Shown: positions 10,701-18,046 of the stretch, one piece after another
How positions within the stretch are numbered: the first letter of the stretch is position 1
Layout of the letters: each line of letters starts with the position of its first letter
IMG/VR virus record: IMGVR_UViG_3300035703_000436
Location: 1 to 21,537 of that record
Strand: one strand, 5' to 3'
Length of the DNA stretch: 21,537 nt
Source: a virus
Notes under the pieces: generated by a model
Told to the model about the DNA's origin: nothing
Database searches by the model: none
The model's input: the letters and a program-made list of their open reading frames with translations, nothing else
Position numbers and translations under genes: made by a program

Positions 10701-13700
10701 CAGTAAATGGATATAGAAGCACCGATATAATTGATGTTAGACCAAGAGTTAACAATTATACTGTATCCGAAGGAGCAAGATCTCCATTTGAATTTGAAGG
10801 TAGAAGTTTTACAAATGGCAATCATAGCTCAAAGTTTATTTTTGCTTCTGATGAATCTGAAACAATATCATTCAATTATTATCTACCAAGAATAGACCGA
10901 GTTTATCTAACAAAAGATGGAGTTTTCCAAGTAAAATATGGAGCACCATCAGACACTCCACAAATTCCAGAGGAAGTTTCTGGTGCATTGAATATTGCAA
11001 ATATTGCAATTCCACCTTATGTCTATGATGCTAGAAATATAAAAGTAGATTATGTAGAGCATAAGAGATATCAAATGACTGATATCTTTAAACTTGAGAA
11101 TAGAATTAAGAATCTTGAGTATTATACTTCACTATCACTTTTGGAAAATAATACTTCCAACTTATTCATTTCCGATGCCAATGGTCAAAATAGATTTAAG
11201 TCCGGATTCTTTATTGATAATTTCTCTTCTGCAGGAACACAAGATAATAAGATTGGAGTTAGAAATAGTGTAGATTTGAAAAATGGTCAACTAAGACCAT
11301 CTCATTATACTACACAACTTTCTTTGGAAGTTGGTTCAAGTTCTATAGTTGGTTTAGCGTCTACTAGCGTACAAAATCAAGATCAAAGATTTATTAATGA
11401 TCTTGTAGGAACAAACATAAAGAGATCTGGTAGTGTTATAACTCTGGATTATGATGAAGTATCTTGGTTAGAGCAACCATATGCAACAAGAGTGGAAAAT
11501 GTAACTCCATTTTTGGTTCAATTATGGAGCGGCAGTATTAAATTAGAACCAGATACTGATGTCTGGATCGATGTAAATCGTCTAGAACTTAGAGATGTTC
11601 AAATGGAAGGTAGCTTCCTCGGAGTTGCAGAAGCAATGAGGGCAGAAGTTTCCACAACAGCTGACGGATCAAGACTTGGCATCAGTCCAATTATATGGCA
11701 ATCTTGGGAAACTACAGGAATTAGACAAGATATAAGACTTGATTTAAATGCTTCACTAGACACTTCATCCTCTAGTAGTACAGATTTTTCAAATGAAAGA
11801 ACTACAAGTTCAAGTACATCTAGAGATACTGGTGGATTTGAGGCAAATAGAGGAATTCCTACTGAGACTGTAACAACGGATGTAACAACTAGAGATGCAA
11901 CAACAACGGTAACTCAAACATCCACCTTACAAATTTCTGGTTCTGTAAGTTTAACAACTAATCTAGACCAACAAAGGACTGGAGAAAGAAGAACGGTTCG
12001 AGAACAAATAAACACAGAATCTCTAGGAAATAGAGTTATAAGTCGCAATATAATAACATTCCAGCGTTCTAGAAACATAGAATTTAATGCTTCCAGATTA
12101 AAACCAAATACTCAAGTATTTGCATTCTTCGATGATGTTGATGTTAACGCTTATTGTGTGCCAAAGTTACTAGAAATTTCCATGAGTTCTGGAACTTTCT
12201 TAGTTGGTGAAGATGTTGTTGGTTTAATGCCGATAGTTGAAAGAACTTCTTTGGAAGATAGATCTGATGTAAGTTCTTCAACCTCTATTAGATTTAGAGT
12301 TGCTGTTTCTAATCATAAGTATGGACCATATAATTCACCAACAGTTGTTTATTCAAACAATCCTTACGATAGAAATAACACCGTTTCTCCAATTTATTCT
12401 TCAACAAGTAATATTCTGAATATTGATACTTTCAGTCTACAAAACGATACTCAACCACAATATTTTGGTAATATTAGACCAGGAATGATATTGAGAGGTC
12501 AGACTAGTGGTGCTCAAGCTATAGTTACGGAAAATAGACTGATCACAGATTATCAAGGAGTTTTGATTGGATCTTTCTTTGTTCCAAATGGAAGTATTTC
12601 TGGAAATCCAATATTTGAAACTGGAAGATCAGTATTTAGATTGACTAGTAGTTCATCAAATTCAAAGGTTCCTGGAGTTATTACAACTGTCGCTGAAGAG
12701 ATCTTCTACTCTCAGGGAGATATTGACAATACTCAAGAAGTCACACTTTCCTTGAGAAATGCTAGAACTAGTTTTGAAGATTTCACACAAACTAGATCAC
12801 TTACATCTTCAACATCAAGTTCTGATACTGCAACTTCTACTAGTACAACAACTACTAGTTCCACTAACACGGAATTTGTAGGGGCCAATACTACAGTAGA
12901 AAGTGGATATAGAGATCCTCTAGCACAATCATTTATTGTTAGTGATGCGACTGGAGTTTTCGTCACAAAAGTTGATGTTTTCTTCAGAACAAAAGATACC
13001 ACACTTCCAGTGGAGTTCTATATAAGTGAAGTCAATTTAGGAATTCCTACCAAGAAAATAGTACCATTTACAGATGTTTCGGTATATCCAGATCAAATCA
13101 ATACATCAGATGACGCATCTGTGGCGACCACAATTCAGTTTGAAGCACCTGTTTATCTGGAGTCTCAAAAGGAATATGCATTAGTTCTGCTTTCAGACTC
13201 TACAGAGTATACAGTTTGGATTTCTAGACTTGGTGAATTTGATATCCAAACTCTGGATAATCAAAGTACACAAGTTTTAGTATCCACTCAACCATTACTC
13301 GGTTCACTATTCAAGTCACAAAATGCTTCTACATGGGATCCAAGTCAATATGAAGATCTCAAGTTTAAACTTTATCGGGCTAATTTCGTAGATAATGGTT
13401 CTGTTCTTTTCTTCAATCCAACTCTACCTACAGACATTTCTAGATTAACTTCGGATCCTTTTGATATTGATTCAAAGACGGTTAGAATTGGCATTGGAAC
13501 TACTGTAAGAGATAATGATTTAACTAACGGAAATACTATTCTACAGTTAACTTCTGGAGCACAAGGAAATCTTGTAGGAACAGCGGGAACAGCAAAAGGT
13601 GACCTTACTATCATCAATAGCGGAATCGGATACACTCCATCGACAGGTTCATTAACTTTCAACAATTTGACATTAACTAATGTAGAGAGTTCCGGAAGAA

Positions 13701-15370
13701 ATGCCACTGCAAACATTACAATTAGTAATGGTATAGCAATAGCTGCAACCATTGCTAATGGAGGAACTGGTTATTCTGTTGGTGATGTATTAACAGTTTC
13801 TTCTATTGGAATATCATCAGTTGGAAGAAATCTAAGATTAAGTGTTTCCGAATTGAACGGTATTAATGAACTTATAGTGACAGATGTTCAAGGAGAATTT
13901 ACTGTTGGTGCCGGTTATACTGTACAATATATCAACAACTCTGGTATAACAACCAACTTGAATAGTGGTTTTGGTGGAAATGTGACTCTATCTTCACCAG
14001 AAGAAATTATATTTGATGGATTACATGCAAAAGTTTTGCATAGAAATCATGGTATGCACTCTGATGTGAATCAGGTAGTTATAACTGGAGCAAAATCAGA
14101 TATCACTCCAACAACTCTAGCAACAGATTATGCGGCATCATCAACATCTGATATTATTTTATCAAATTCAGCAAACTTCACTACTTTTGAAGGAGTAAGT
14201 GTAGGAAGTACAAATCCAGGATATGCTCTCATTTCAAATGAGATTATCAAATACACTGGAGTGTCTGGAAATTCTCTCACAGGAATTACCAGAGAAATAG
14301 ATGGAACTAAAGCATTCTCATATAATACTGGCGGTTTAGTTTACAAATACGAAATGGACGGAGTATCTCTTCTCAGAATTAATAAGACACATACATTAAG
14401 TGATGCTACAATTCCTGATCCAATAGGACTTGACTATTATCATATTAAGGTTGATATGTCTTCTGGAAATAATACTACTGACAGACAAACTGGATCAGGT
14501 CTTCCAAAACTATTCTTTACTCAAAATGGAAAGTTTGGTGAGAAAGAAGTCAATGCTACCTATAATGTAACATTTGATTTAATAACACCAAACTTTGGAG
14601 TCATTTCTCCAAAATTCACAGCAACTTCCGCATCAGTTAGAACTGTTTCTGGAAAGAGTATTGATGGAAATGAGTCTCCATATGAAGATAAGGGTTTCCA
14701 GTCAATTTCATTGGCAAACCAATCCATTTACTTCGACTCTCCTCGTGTAGTAGCTTCAAAGGTAAACGAAGATTCTAGATTAACTAGTTTGCCTGGAAAT
14801 AAGTCATTTACAATGAATATTAATCTACTATCATCAAACTCTAAAGTATCACCATGTATTGATTTAAATAAGACTAGCGTGATCTTTACTACAAATAGGA
14901 TTAATAATCCAGTTTCAGATTATACAGCAGATTCTAGAGTTAATACTTATTATGAAGATCCAAATGCTTGTATCTATATTTCAAATCCAATCTCACTCAA
15001 AAATCCAGCAACGGCATTGAAATTACTTGTATCTGGTTCTATCCACGAGTCTAATGATATTAGAGCATTCTATTCAATTCAAAATGATTTATCAGAAGAT
15101 CCTATTTTCATTCCTTTCCCAGGATATGGAAATATAGACTCCACTGGAAGAAAGATAGATCCATCAGCAAGTAGTGGATTATCGGATTCATTGATTCCCA
15201 AAAATTCATCATATGAATTCTTACCAACTCCCAAATCCTTTGTTGAATATGAATTTTCAGATGATAACTTACCAAACTTTAAAATCTTTAGAGTCAAATT
15301 GATTATGACTTCAACAAATCAAGCATATCCACCAATTATTCAAGATTTGAGAGCAATTGCTTTAGCATAA
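7706..15370 (+). CDS. Giant DUF4815-family virion structural protein (baseplate/tail fibre)
   Basis: 2554 residues. The N-terminal FKPGFPVQARELTTLQ, QNQVEQFG and HFFKEG (residues 33-66) are the hallmark of the phage DUF4815 domain, found in tail/baseplate proteins of marine myoviruses. Further blocks are: two 'GE-x-SGA' modules (about 493-558 and 868-930); RSTDIIDVRPRVNNY (about 1001-1015) followed by a coiled-coil-like DIFKLENRIKNLEYY; a Ser/Thr-rich linker (about 1350-1435); a 'RPGMILRGQTSGA' module near 1590; a second Ser/Thr linker (about 1696-1725); a RDPLAQSF domain to about 1848, with VDVFFRTKD, PVYLESQKEY and YTVWISRLGE; glycine-tyrosine repeats (about 1964-2045); VLHRNHGMH; an 'ISNEIIKY' module (about 2137-2218); and the terminal DLRAIALA. 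It occupies the place of T4 genes 9-12, so it may replace fibre-attachment proteins (inference). SD-like AAGGA overlaps the gp8 stop, 3 bases before ATG. Confidence 0.85.
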   Translation: MSQETNLNVAPYFDDYNEPVIGGRDNNYYKVLFKPGFPVQARELTTLQSILQNQVEQFGTHFFKEGAKVIPGSLSFINPFYYVQLEDNFLGIPIELYINELVGKKVRGEVSGVVGVVKKVLSKTESERDTYTLYVDLIDSDSNNFTNTQFNDGENLVSEEPISFGSTFIAANEGFARTIAANATGKGTAFALGAGVYFLRGYFVDVKDEILLLDQYSTNPSYRVGLDVVEEIISADVDSYLNDNANGFNNYAAPGADRLKITATLSKKPIDLYDSPGFVELARVENGTLIKINNNTDYNLLSNELARRTFDESGDYYIKAFNLFVRESLNDNEGNDGIYNQNQLTSSGLKPSEDLMVYKISPGKAYIRGYEVETLAPAFLDVPKTRTTRTLENQSVNFNFGASLTVNNVHGSPSLGINTSSTISLRSARVGVNSTSPSGKEIGIARVYDFALESGSYEFDNQALNRWDISLYDVQTYGDLTINEPITLTIPTYVKGNSSGATAFLKNAVSSGIALTVYQISGNFINGEKLIFDGATETRVSTGYTDYSISDTKSLYAVVGSGNTFNSDVIQTPSRIIGNVTISARSSGISTVTSPLFSFPGIVTTGNIVQYTRPGFSVKSFAKVDQVFTNSIIVSGITTVTGVCDGGLPQSQVTVNDFTLVNSYLQKSNNIVESSLFQPLPKINVESVDLSNSTIIIRKQYDVTISDNSTNTIQSGTDEVFLPFDEERYVLTRSDGSTEILTPDKFEFSAGSNQLTINGLGSNSTGKLITTLRKSNVTAKSKRKQRISTIIVDKSKYDYSGIGSTTINDGLEYGNYPFGTRVQDERICLNVPDVVDVYGIFESNDTTDPTLSKITIGSMDGPTSKTDDLIIGETFTGTISGAKGLYAERIDSGQISFIYLNSSTFQEGEVISFSESGVNGIVSVISIGSKNISNNFVLDKGQKITHYDYSNIRRLPNKKEPSRKLKVVFSYGYYDQSDNGDITVANSYETFNYGSEIASVNGYRSTDIIDVRPRVNNYTVSEGARSPFEFEGRSFTNGNHSSKFIFASDESETISFNYYLPRIDRVYLTKDGVFQVKYGAPSDTPQIPEEVSGALNIANIAIPPYVYDARNIKVDYVEHKRYQMTDIFKLENRIKNLEYYTSLSLLENNTSNLFISDANGQNRFKSGFFIDNFSSAGTQDNKIGVRNSVDLKNGQLRPSHYTTQLSLEVGSSSIVGLASTSVQNQDQRFINDLVGTNIKRSGSVITLDYDEVSWLEQPYATRVENVTPFLVQLWSGSIKLEPDTDVWIDVNRLELRDVQMEGSFLGVAEAMRAEVSTTADGSRLGISPIIWQSWETTGIRQDIRLDLNASLDTSSSSSTDFSNERTTSSSTSRDTGGFEANRGIPTETVTTDVTTRDATTTVTQTSTLQISGSVSLTTNLDQQRTGERRTVREQINTESLGNRVISRNIITFQRSRNIEFNASRLKPNTQVFAFFDDVDVNAYCVPKLLEISMSSGTFLVGEDVVGLMPIVERTSLEDRSDVSSSTSIRFRVAVSNHKYGPYNSPTVVYSNNPYDRNNTVSPIYSSTSNILNIDTFSLQNDTQPQYFGNIRPGMILRGQTSGAQAIVTENRLITDYQGVLIGSFFVPNGSISGNPIFETGRSVFRLTSSSSNSKVPGVITTVAEEIFYSQGDIDNTQEVTLSLRNARTSFEDFTQTRSLTSSTSSSDTATSTSTTTTSSTNTEFVGANTTVESGYRDPLAQSFIVSDATGVFVTKVDVFFRTKDTTLPVEFYISEVNLGIPTKKIVPFTDVSVYPDQINTSDDASVATTIQFEAPVYLESQKEYALVLLSDSTEYTVWISRLGEFDIQTLDNQSTQVLVSTQPLLGSLFKSQNASTWDPSQYEDLKFKLYRANFVDNGSVLFFNPTLPTDISRLTSDPFDIDSKTVRIGIGTTVRDNDLTNGNTILQLTSGAQGNLVGTAGTAKGDLTIINSGIGYTPSTGSLTFNNLTLTNVESSGRNATANITISNGIAIAATIANGGTGYSVGDVLTVSSIGISSVGRNLRLSVSELNGINELIVTDVQGEFTVGAGYTVQYINNSGITTNLNSGFGGNVTLSSPEEIIFDGLHAKVLHRNHGMHSDVNQVVITGAKSDITPTTLATDYAASSTSDIILSNSANFTTFEGVSVGSTNPGYALISNEIIKYTGVSGNSLTGITREIDGTKAFSYNTGGLVYKYEMDGVSLLRINKTHTLSDATIPDPIGLDYYHIKVDMSSGNNTTDRQTGSGLPKLFFTQNGKFGEKEVNATYNVTFDLITPNFGVISPKFTATSASVRTVSGKSIDGNESPYEDKGFQSISLANQSIYFDSPRVVASKVNEDSRLTSLPGNKSFTMNINLLSSNSKVSPCIDLNKTSVIFTTNRINNPVSDYTADSRVNTYYEDPNACIYISNPISLKNPATALKLLVSGSIHESNDIRAFYSIQNDLSEDPIFIPFPGYGNIDSTGRKIDPSASSGLSDSLIPKNSSYEFLPTPKSFVEYEFSDDNLPNFKIFRVKLIMTSTNQAYPPIIQDLRAIALA
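11754..12010 (+). repeat. Ser/Thr-rich low-complexity linker 1 in DUF4815 protein
   Basis: About 85 residues (1350-1435) are dominated by Ser, Thr, Asp and Arg, for example DTSSSSSTDF, TTSSSTSRDT and DATTTVTQTS. This is unlike the glycine/beta-turn-rich flanks and looks like an extended or disordered linker between two folded halves. The run is not an exact DNA repeat. Confidence 0.6.
12790..12880 (+). repeat. Ser/Thr-rich low-complexity linker 2 in DUF4815 protein
   Basis: About 30 residues (1696-1725) are nearly all Ser and Thr (RSLTSSTSSSDTATSTSTT and onward), encoded partly by repeated actagt/acaact words. The linker directly precedes the conserved RDPLAQSF domain. Such runs commonly act as flexible tethers and can change length by slippage. 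Confidence 0.6.
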
Positions 15371-15371
15371 A

Positions 15372-15596
15372 ATGAACTTAATACCTGTAGAGGGCGAGAG
15401 AAATCTCGCCCGCGATCTGAGAACAAACGCTATCATTAATACAAATGATCAAGATTATAATGCATATCTTGCTAGGAAAAACTTAGCAACAAATGAAAAA
15501 CAAAGGATTGAAAATTTAGAGAATCAGATTAGCGAAGTTAAAGATGATTTGAATGAGATAAAAATGTTACTTAGGAGATTATCAAATGGATCCTGA
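15372..15596 (+). CDS. Small coiled-coil protein, function unknown
   Basis: 74 residues. The N-terminal half (GERNLARD, TNAIINTN, then YNAYLARK) has the look of a conserved motif I associate with small marine T4-like phage proteins. Residues about 40-72 (KQRIENLENQISEVKDDL...) form a clear amphipathic helix with heptad spacing, so an oligomeric or docking role is plausible. The ATG lies one base after the stop of the DUF4815 gene, so translation is probably coupled to it. The end overlaps the next gene by 11 bases. The first codons encode a strong hairpin (15392-15411). I do not know its function; its position suggests an accessory tail/neck assembly factor. Confidence 0.75.
   Translation: MNLIPVEGERNLARDLRTNAIINTNDQDYNAYLARKNLATNEKQRIENLENQISEVKDDLNEIKMLLRRLSNGS
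15392..15411 (+). other. Perfect GC-rich hairpin with GNRA tetraloop inside a coding start
   Basis: GGGCGAGA (15392-15399), loop GAAA, then TCTCGCCC (15404-15411) make a perfect 8-base-pair stem with six G-C pairs, closed by a stable GNRA tetraloop. It stands out in this AT-rich DNA. It starts 20 bases after the A of the ATG of the 74-residue gene, just downstream of the 7.7-kb gene. No T-tract follows (GCGATCTG), so it is not a canonical intrinsic terminator. Transcript stabilisation, RNA processing or translation control are options. Confidence 0.8.
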
Positions 15597-15771
15597 TTCT
15601 ATAAAATTGAATGATTTGTCCAAAAATTTTGAATATACTAAAGCTTGCATAGAAATAGATTCTATAGAAGATATAGAAGAACTGAAGAATATAAGTAAAT
15701 CTTACATGAAATTATACATGAAACAGCAAGAAGTATTATCAGATATGCTCTCTCAACCAAATCATAAATAA
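15586..15771 (+). CDS. Small acidic protein, function unknown
   Basis: 61 residues, acidic and predicted helical: an N-terminal DLSKNFEYTKACIEIDSIED block, then helix SYMKLYMKQQEVLSDML. There is no signal peptide or membrane segment. The start is supported by AGGAG at 15573-15577, 8 bases before the ATG, inside the upstream gene that it overlaps by 11 bases. Its stop codon TAA (15769-15771) overlaps the late promoter for gp13. I recall similar small proteins at this position in cyanophages but no assigned function. A helper in neck or tail assembly is only a guess from location. Confidence 0.7.
   Translation: MDPDSIKLNDLSKNFEYTKACIEIDSIEDIEELKNISKSYMKLYMKQQEVLSDMLSQPNHK
15763..15770 (+). promoter_or_regulatory. 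T4-type late promoter before gp13
   Basis: CATAAATA matches the NATAAATA late promoter and overlaps the stop of the 61-residue gene, ending 21 bases before the gp13 ATG. It would place the neck genes 13-14 under their own late promoter. Confidence 0.6.
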
Positions 15772-15775
15772 TTTC

Positions 15776-15781
15776 AAGAGG
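15776..15781 (+). promoter_or_regulatory. Ribosome binding site of gp13
   Basis: AAGAGG lies 10 bases before the ATG at 15792 and supports that start. It is one of the few clear Shine-Dalgarno sequences in the window. Confidence 0.6.
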
Positions 15782-15791
15782 TATTAAATAA

Positions 15792-16640
15792 ATGGCGCAA
15801 CCTTCTTCTAGACAAGAACTAATAGATTACTGCAAAAGAAAACTGGGTGCGCCAGTTTTAGAAATTAATGTTGCAGATGAACAGATAGATGATCTGGTAG
15901 ATGATGCAATACAATTTTTTCAAGAGAGACATTTCGATGGCGTCTCTCAGATGTACTTAAAATATCAAATCACACAAGATGATATTGATAGAGGAAGAGC
16001 TCCAAATGGAAATAATCCAAGTGCAGGAATAGTTACATCAACAGCATCGACAAATATAAATGGATCTACGGTAACATTTGACTATAAAGAAAGTAGCAAT
16101 TACTTACAAGTACCACCTTCAGTTATTGGTGTGACCAAAGTTCTTCACTTTGATGGTACTAACACTGTTACCAATAATATGTTTAGTGTAAAATATCAAT
16201 TATTCTTGAATGATATCTATTATTGGGGATCGACAGAACTTTTAACTTATGCGATGGTCAAAACTTATCTTGAAGATATGGATTTTCTTTTGACAACTCA
16301 AAAGCAAATTCGTTTCAATCAAAGAATGGATAGATTGTATCTTGACATTGACTGGGGAAGCGTTAATGTCAATGACTATTTAATTATCGATTGCTATAGA
16401 ACATTAGATCCAAATGATTTTGCTAGAGTTTGGAATGATTCTTTCCTAAAACCATATTTAACCTCACTTATAAAACGTCAATGGGGACAGAATCTCATTA
16501 AATTCCAAGGAGTAAAACTTCCTGGTGGTGTAGAGTTAAATGGTAGACAAATATATGATGATGCTCAGAAAGAAATTGATATGATCATGGAAAAAATGTC
16601 AAATACTTATGAACTTCCACCTCTAGACATGATCGGATAA
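15792..16640 (+). CDS. gp13: Neck protein gp13 (head completion)
   Basis: 282 residues; T4 gp13 is about 309. In T4, gp13 and gp14 form the neck that seals the DNA-filled head below the portal and receives the tail. Supporting sequence: an N-terminal helix-rich block with RKLGAPVLEINV and an acidic IDDLVDDAIQFFQERHFDG stretch (residues 16-50), and the C-terminal KRQWG (228-232) followed by LPGGVELNGRQIYDDA, matching the T4 KRQWG...LPGGV-LNG signature. The middle (about residues 70-120) is Ser/Thr/Asn-rich with VIGVTKVLHFDG. There is a good ribosome binding site and an upstream late promoter. gp14 follows 4 bases after the stop, so the two partners are probably made together. The core appears complete, with no large insert, unlike its neighbours. 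Confidence 0.93.
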   Translation: MAQPSSRQELIDYCKRKLGAPVLEINVADEQIDDLVDDAIQFFQERHFDGVSQMYLKYQITQDDIDRGRAPNGNNPSAGIVTSTASTNINGSTVTFDYKESSNYLQVPPSVIGVTKVLHFDGTNTVTNNMFSVKYQLFLNDIYYWGSTELLTYAMVKTYLEDMDFLLTTQKQIRFNQRMDRLYLDIDWGSVNVNDYLIIDCYRTLDPNDFARVWNDSFLKPYLTSLIKRQWGQNLIKFQGVKLPGGVELNGRQIYDDAQKEIDMIMEKMSNTYELPPLDMIG

Positions 16641-16644
16641 TCAT

Positions 16645-18027
16645 ATGCTTAATCCATTTTTTCAACAAGGTTCAAAGACAGAGCAAGGATTAATACAAGA
16701 CCTGATCAACGAACAATTGAGGATGTATGGAGTTGAGGTTTATTATTTACCTAGACAATATGTTACAGAAAAAACAATAATAAAAGAAGTCATAGAATCT
16801 AAATTTGATCATGCATATCCAATTGAGGCATATGTCGATACTTATGAAGGATATAATGGATTAGGAACATTGATGTCAAAATTCGGCATTCAGGAAATGG
16901 ATGATTTGATTTTGACAATATCAAGAGAGAGATTTGAAAACTACATAACTCCATTGATTCAAAATATTCCAAATATTAAACTTTCATCAAGACCAAAAGA
17001 GGGAGATTTAATCTATTTTCCACTTGGTGATAGGTTGTTTGAAATTAAGTATGTTGAGCATGAAAAACCATTCTATCAACTACAGAAAAACTATGTTTAT
17101 CAGTTGACATGCGAACTCTTCAGATACGAAGATGAAATCATTGATACTAATGTAGATGAGATTGATGATAATATTGTAGATCAGGGTTACATTCAAACAC
17201 TAACACTTGTTGGTAGTGCATCTACAGCAACAGCAATAACAGGAATAGTAAATGGTGGTGTGAGAAGAATTACACTCACAAATAGGGGAAGTGGATACAC
17301 TTCTATACCTAGAGTTGCAATTTCTTCTGCTCCAACCGGAGGTTTAACTGCTATTGGTATTGCAACTATGATTTCTGGAATCATTGATTGTAACGGAGTG
17401 GCATCAGACAAAATACAAGGAGTTGAGATAGTAAATCCTGGATATGGATATACTGTTGCTCCAGGAGTTTCATTTATTGGTGGAGGTGGAGTTGGTGCTG
17501 CAGCCACTACAGAAATTGCAGATGGTGTTATTGGAATAATAACAATTACAAACGGAGGATCTGGTTATACATCTTTACCAATTGTAACTATTAGTTCTCC
17601 AGGAATAGGAACAACAGCTTCAGCATTTGCTGTTGTAAGTGCTGCTGGAACAATTACATCAATAAGAGTTATCGATGCTGGTGTTGGATATACTGTTGCA
17701 CCAACAATATCAATCGCATCTCCAATCGTTGGTAGTGGAAATACCGGATCTTATATTTTCAATGAAATTGTTACCGGATCAGTAAGTGGAACAACAGCAA
17801 GAGTGAAGAAATGGAGTGCTGTAAGTAATATTCTAGAGGTATCTGTAATTTCAGGTTCATTTGTTTCTGGAGAAACTATTGTTGGAACTGCAAGTAGTGC
17901 TACTAGAATTCTTAGAACGGTTGATGTAGACGATATCAATGATCCATATGCACAAAATGATGTAATAGAGGAAGAAGCAGATCAAATAATCGATTTTTCA
18001 GAGATAAATCCTTTTGGTATGCCTTGA
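16645..18027 (+). CDS. gp14: Neck protein gp14 with large repeat insertion
   Basis: 460 residues against about 256 in T4. The first 175 residues are the gp14 core: RMYGVEVYYLPRQYV (26-40; T4 KMRGVELYYIPREFV), YVDTYEGYNGLGTLMSKFGIQ, EGDLIYFPL, and FEIKYVEHEKPFYQ from about residue 132. About 187-362 then carry four glycine-tyrosine repeats (GSGYTSIP, GYGYTVAP, GSGYTSLP, GVGYTVAP), each followed by a hydrophobic strand and an Ala/Gly-rich turn. About 371-427 is an 'EIVTGSVSGTTA...GETIVGTASSA' module. The tail is acidic and ends FSEINPFGMP. The core role is neck assembly and head closure together with gp13. The added region probably projects from the neck as a beta-rich decoration; whether it binds host surface or just stabilises the virion is unknown. 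Confidence 0.92.
   Translation: MLNPFFQQGSKTEQGLIQDLINEQLRMYGVEVYYLPRQYVTEKTIIKEVIESKFDHAYPIEAYVDTYEGYNGLGTLMSKFGIQEMDDLILTISRERFENYITPLIQNIPNIKLSSRPKEGDLIYFPLGDRLFEIKYVEHEKPFYQLQKNYVYQLTCELFRYEDEIIDTNVDEIDDNIVDQGYIQTLTLVGSASTATAITGIVNGGVRRITLTNRGSGYTSIPRVAISSAPTGGLTAIGIATMISGIIDCNGVASDKIQGVEIVNPGYGYTVAPGVSFIGGGGVGAAATTEIADGVIGIITITNGGSGYTSLPIVTISSPGIGTTASAFAVVSAAGTITSIRVIDAGVGYTVAPTISIASPIVGSGNTGSYIFNEIVTGSVSGTTARVKKWSAVSNILEVSVISGSFVSGETIVGTASSATRILRTVDVDDINDPYAQNDVIEEEADQIIDFSEINPFGMP
17203..17730 (+). repeat. Four glycine-tyrosine repeats in gp14
   Basis: Repeat cores at the protein level are ITLTNRGSGYTSIPRVAI, VEIVNPGYGYTVAPGVSF, ITITNGGSGYTSLPIVTI and IRVIDAGVGYTVAPTISI. The unit is about 40-50 residues: strand, N/D-x-G-x-GYT, x-x-P, strand, then a Gly/Ala turn. 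DNA copies differ at synonymous positions. The same unit appears in three other proteins of this window. Confidence 0.8.
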
Positions 18028-18029
18028 AA

Positions 18030-18037
18030 CATAAATA
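18030..18037 (+). promoter_or_regulatory. T4-type late promoter before gp15
   Basis: CATAAATA starts 3 bases after the gp14 stop and ends 40 bases before the gp15 ATG. It lies in the longest intergenic gap of the window (50 bases), a typical place for a late promoter. Confidence 0.65.
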
Positions 18038-18046
18038 ACACTAAGG

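Noticed and set aside
13372-13752. 126-codon minus-strand frame inside the DUF4815 gene, and other minus-strand frames of 60-104 codons
   Set aside because: All lie fully inside well-supported + strand genes, have no intergenic promoter or ribosome site, and encode hydrophobic Val/Ile/Pro-rich sequence typical of the antisense of Gly/Asn/Thr-rich beta proteins.
15392-15411. Hairpin as a classic intrinsic terminator
   Set aside because: The stem is strong, but the following bases are GCGATCTGAG with no run of T, and termination there would cut off the 74-residue gene.
15783-15793. TTAAATAAATG just before gp13 as a second late promoter
   Set aside because: It reads AATAAATG, missing the final A of NATAAATA, and would start transcription inside the gene.
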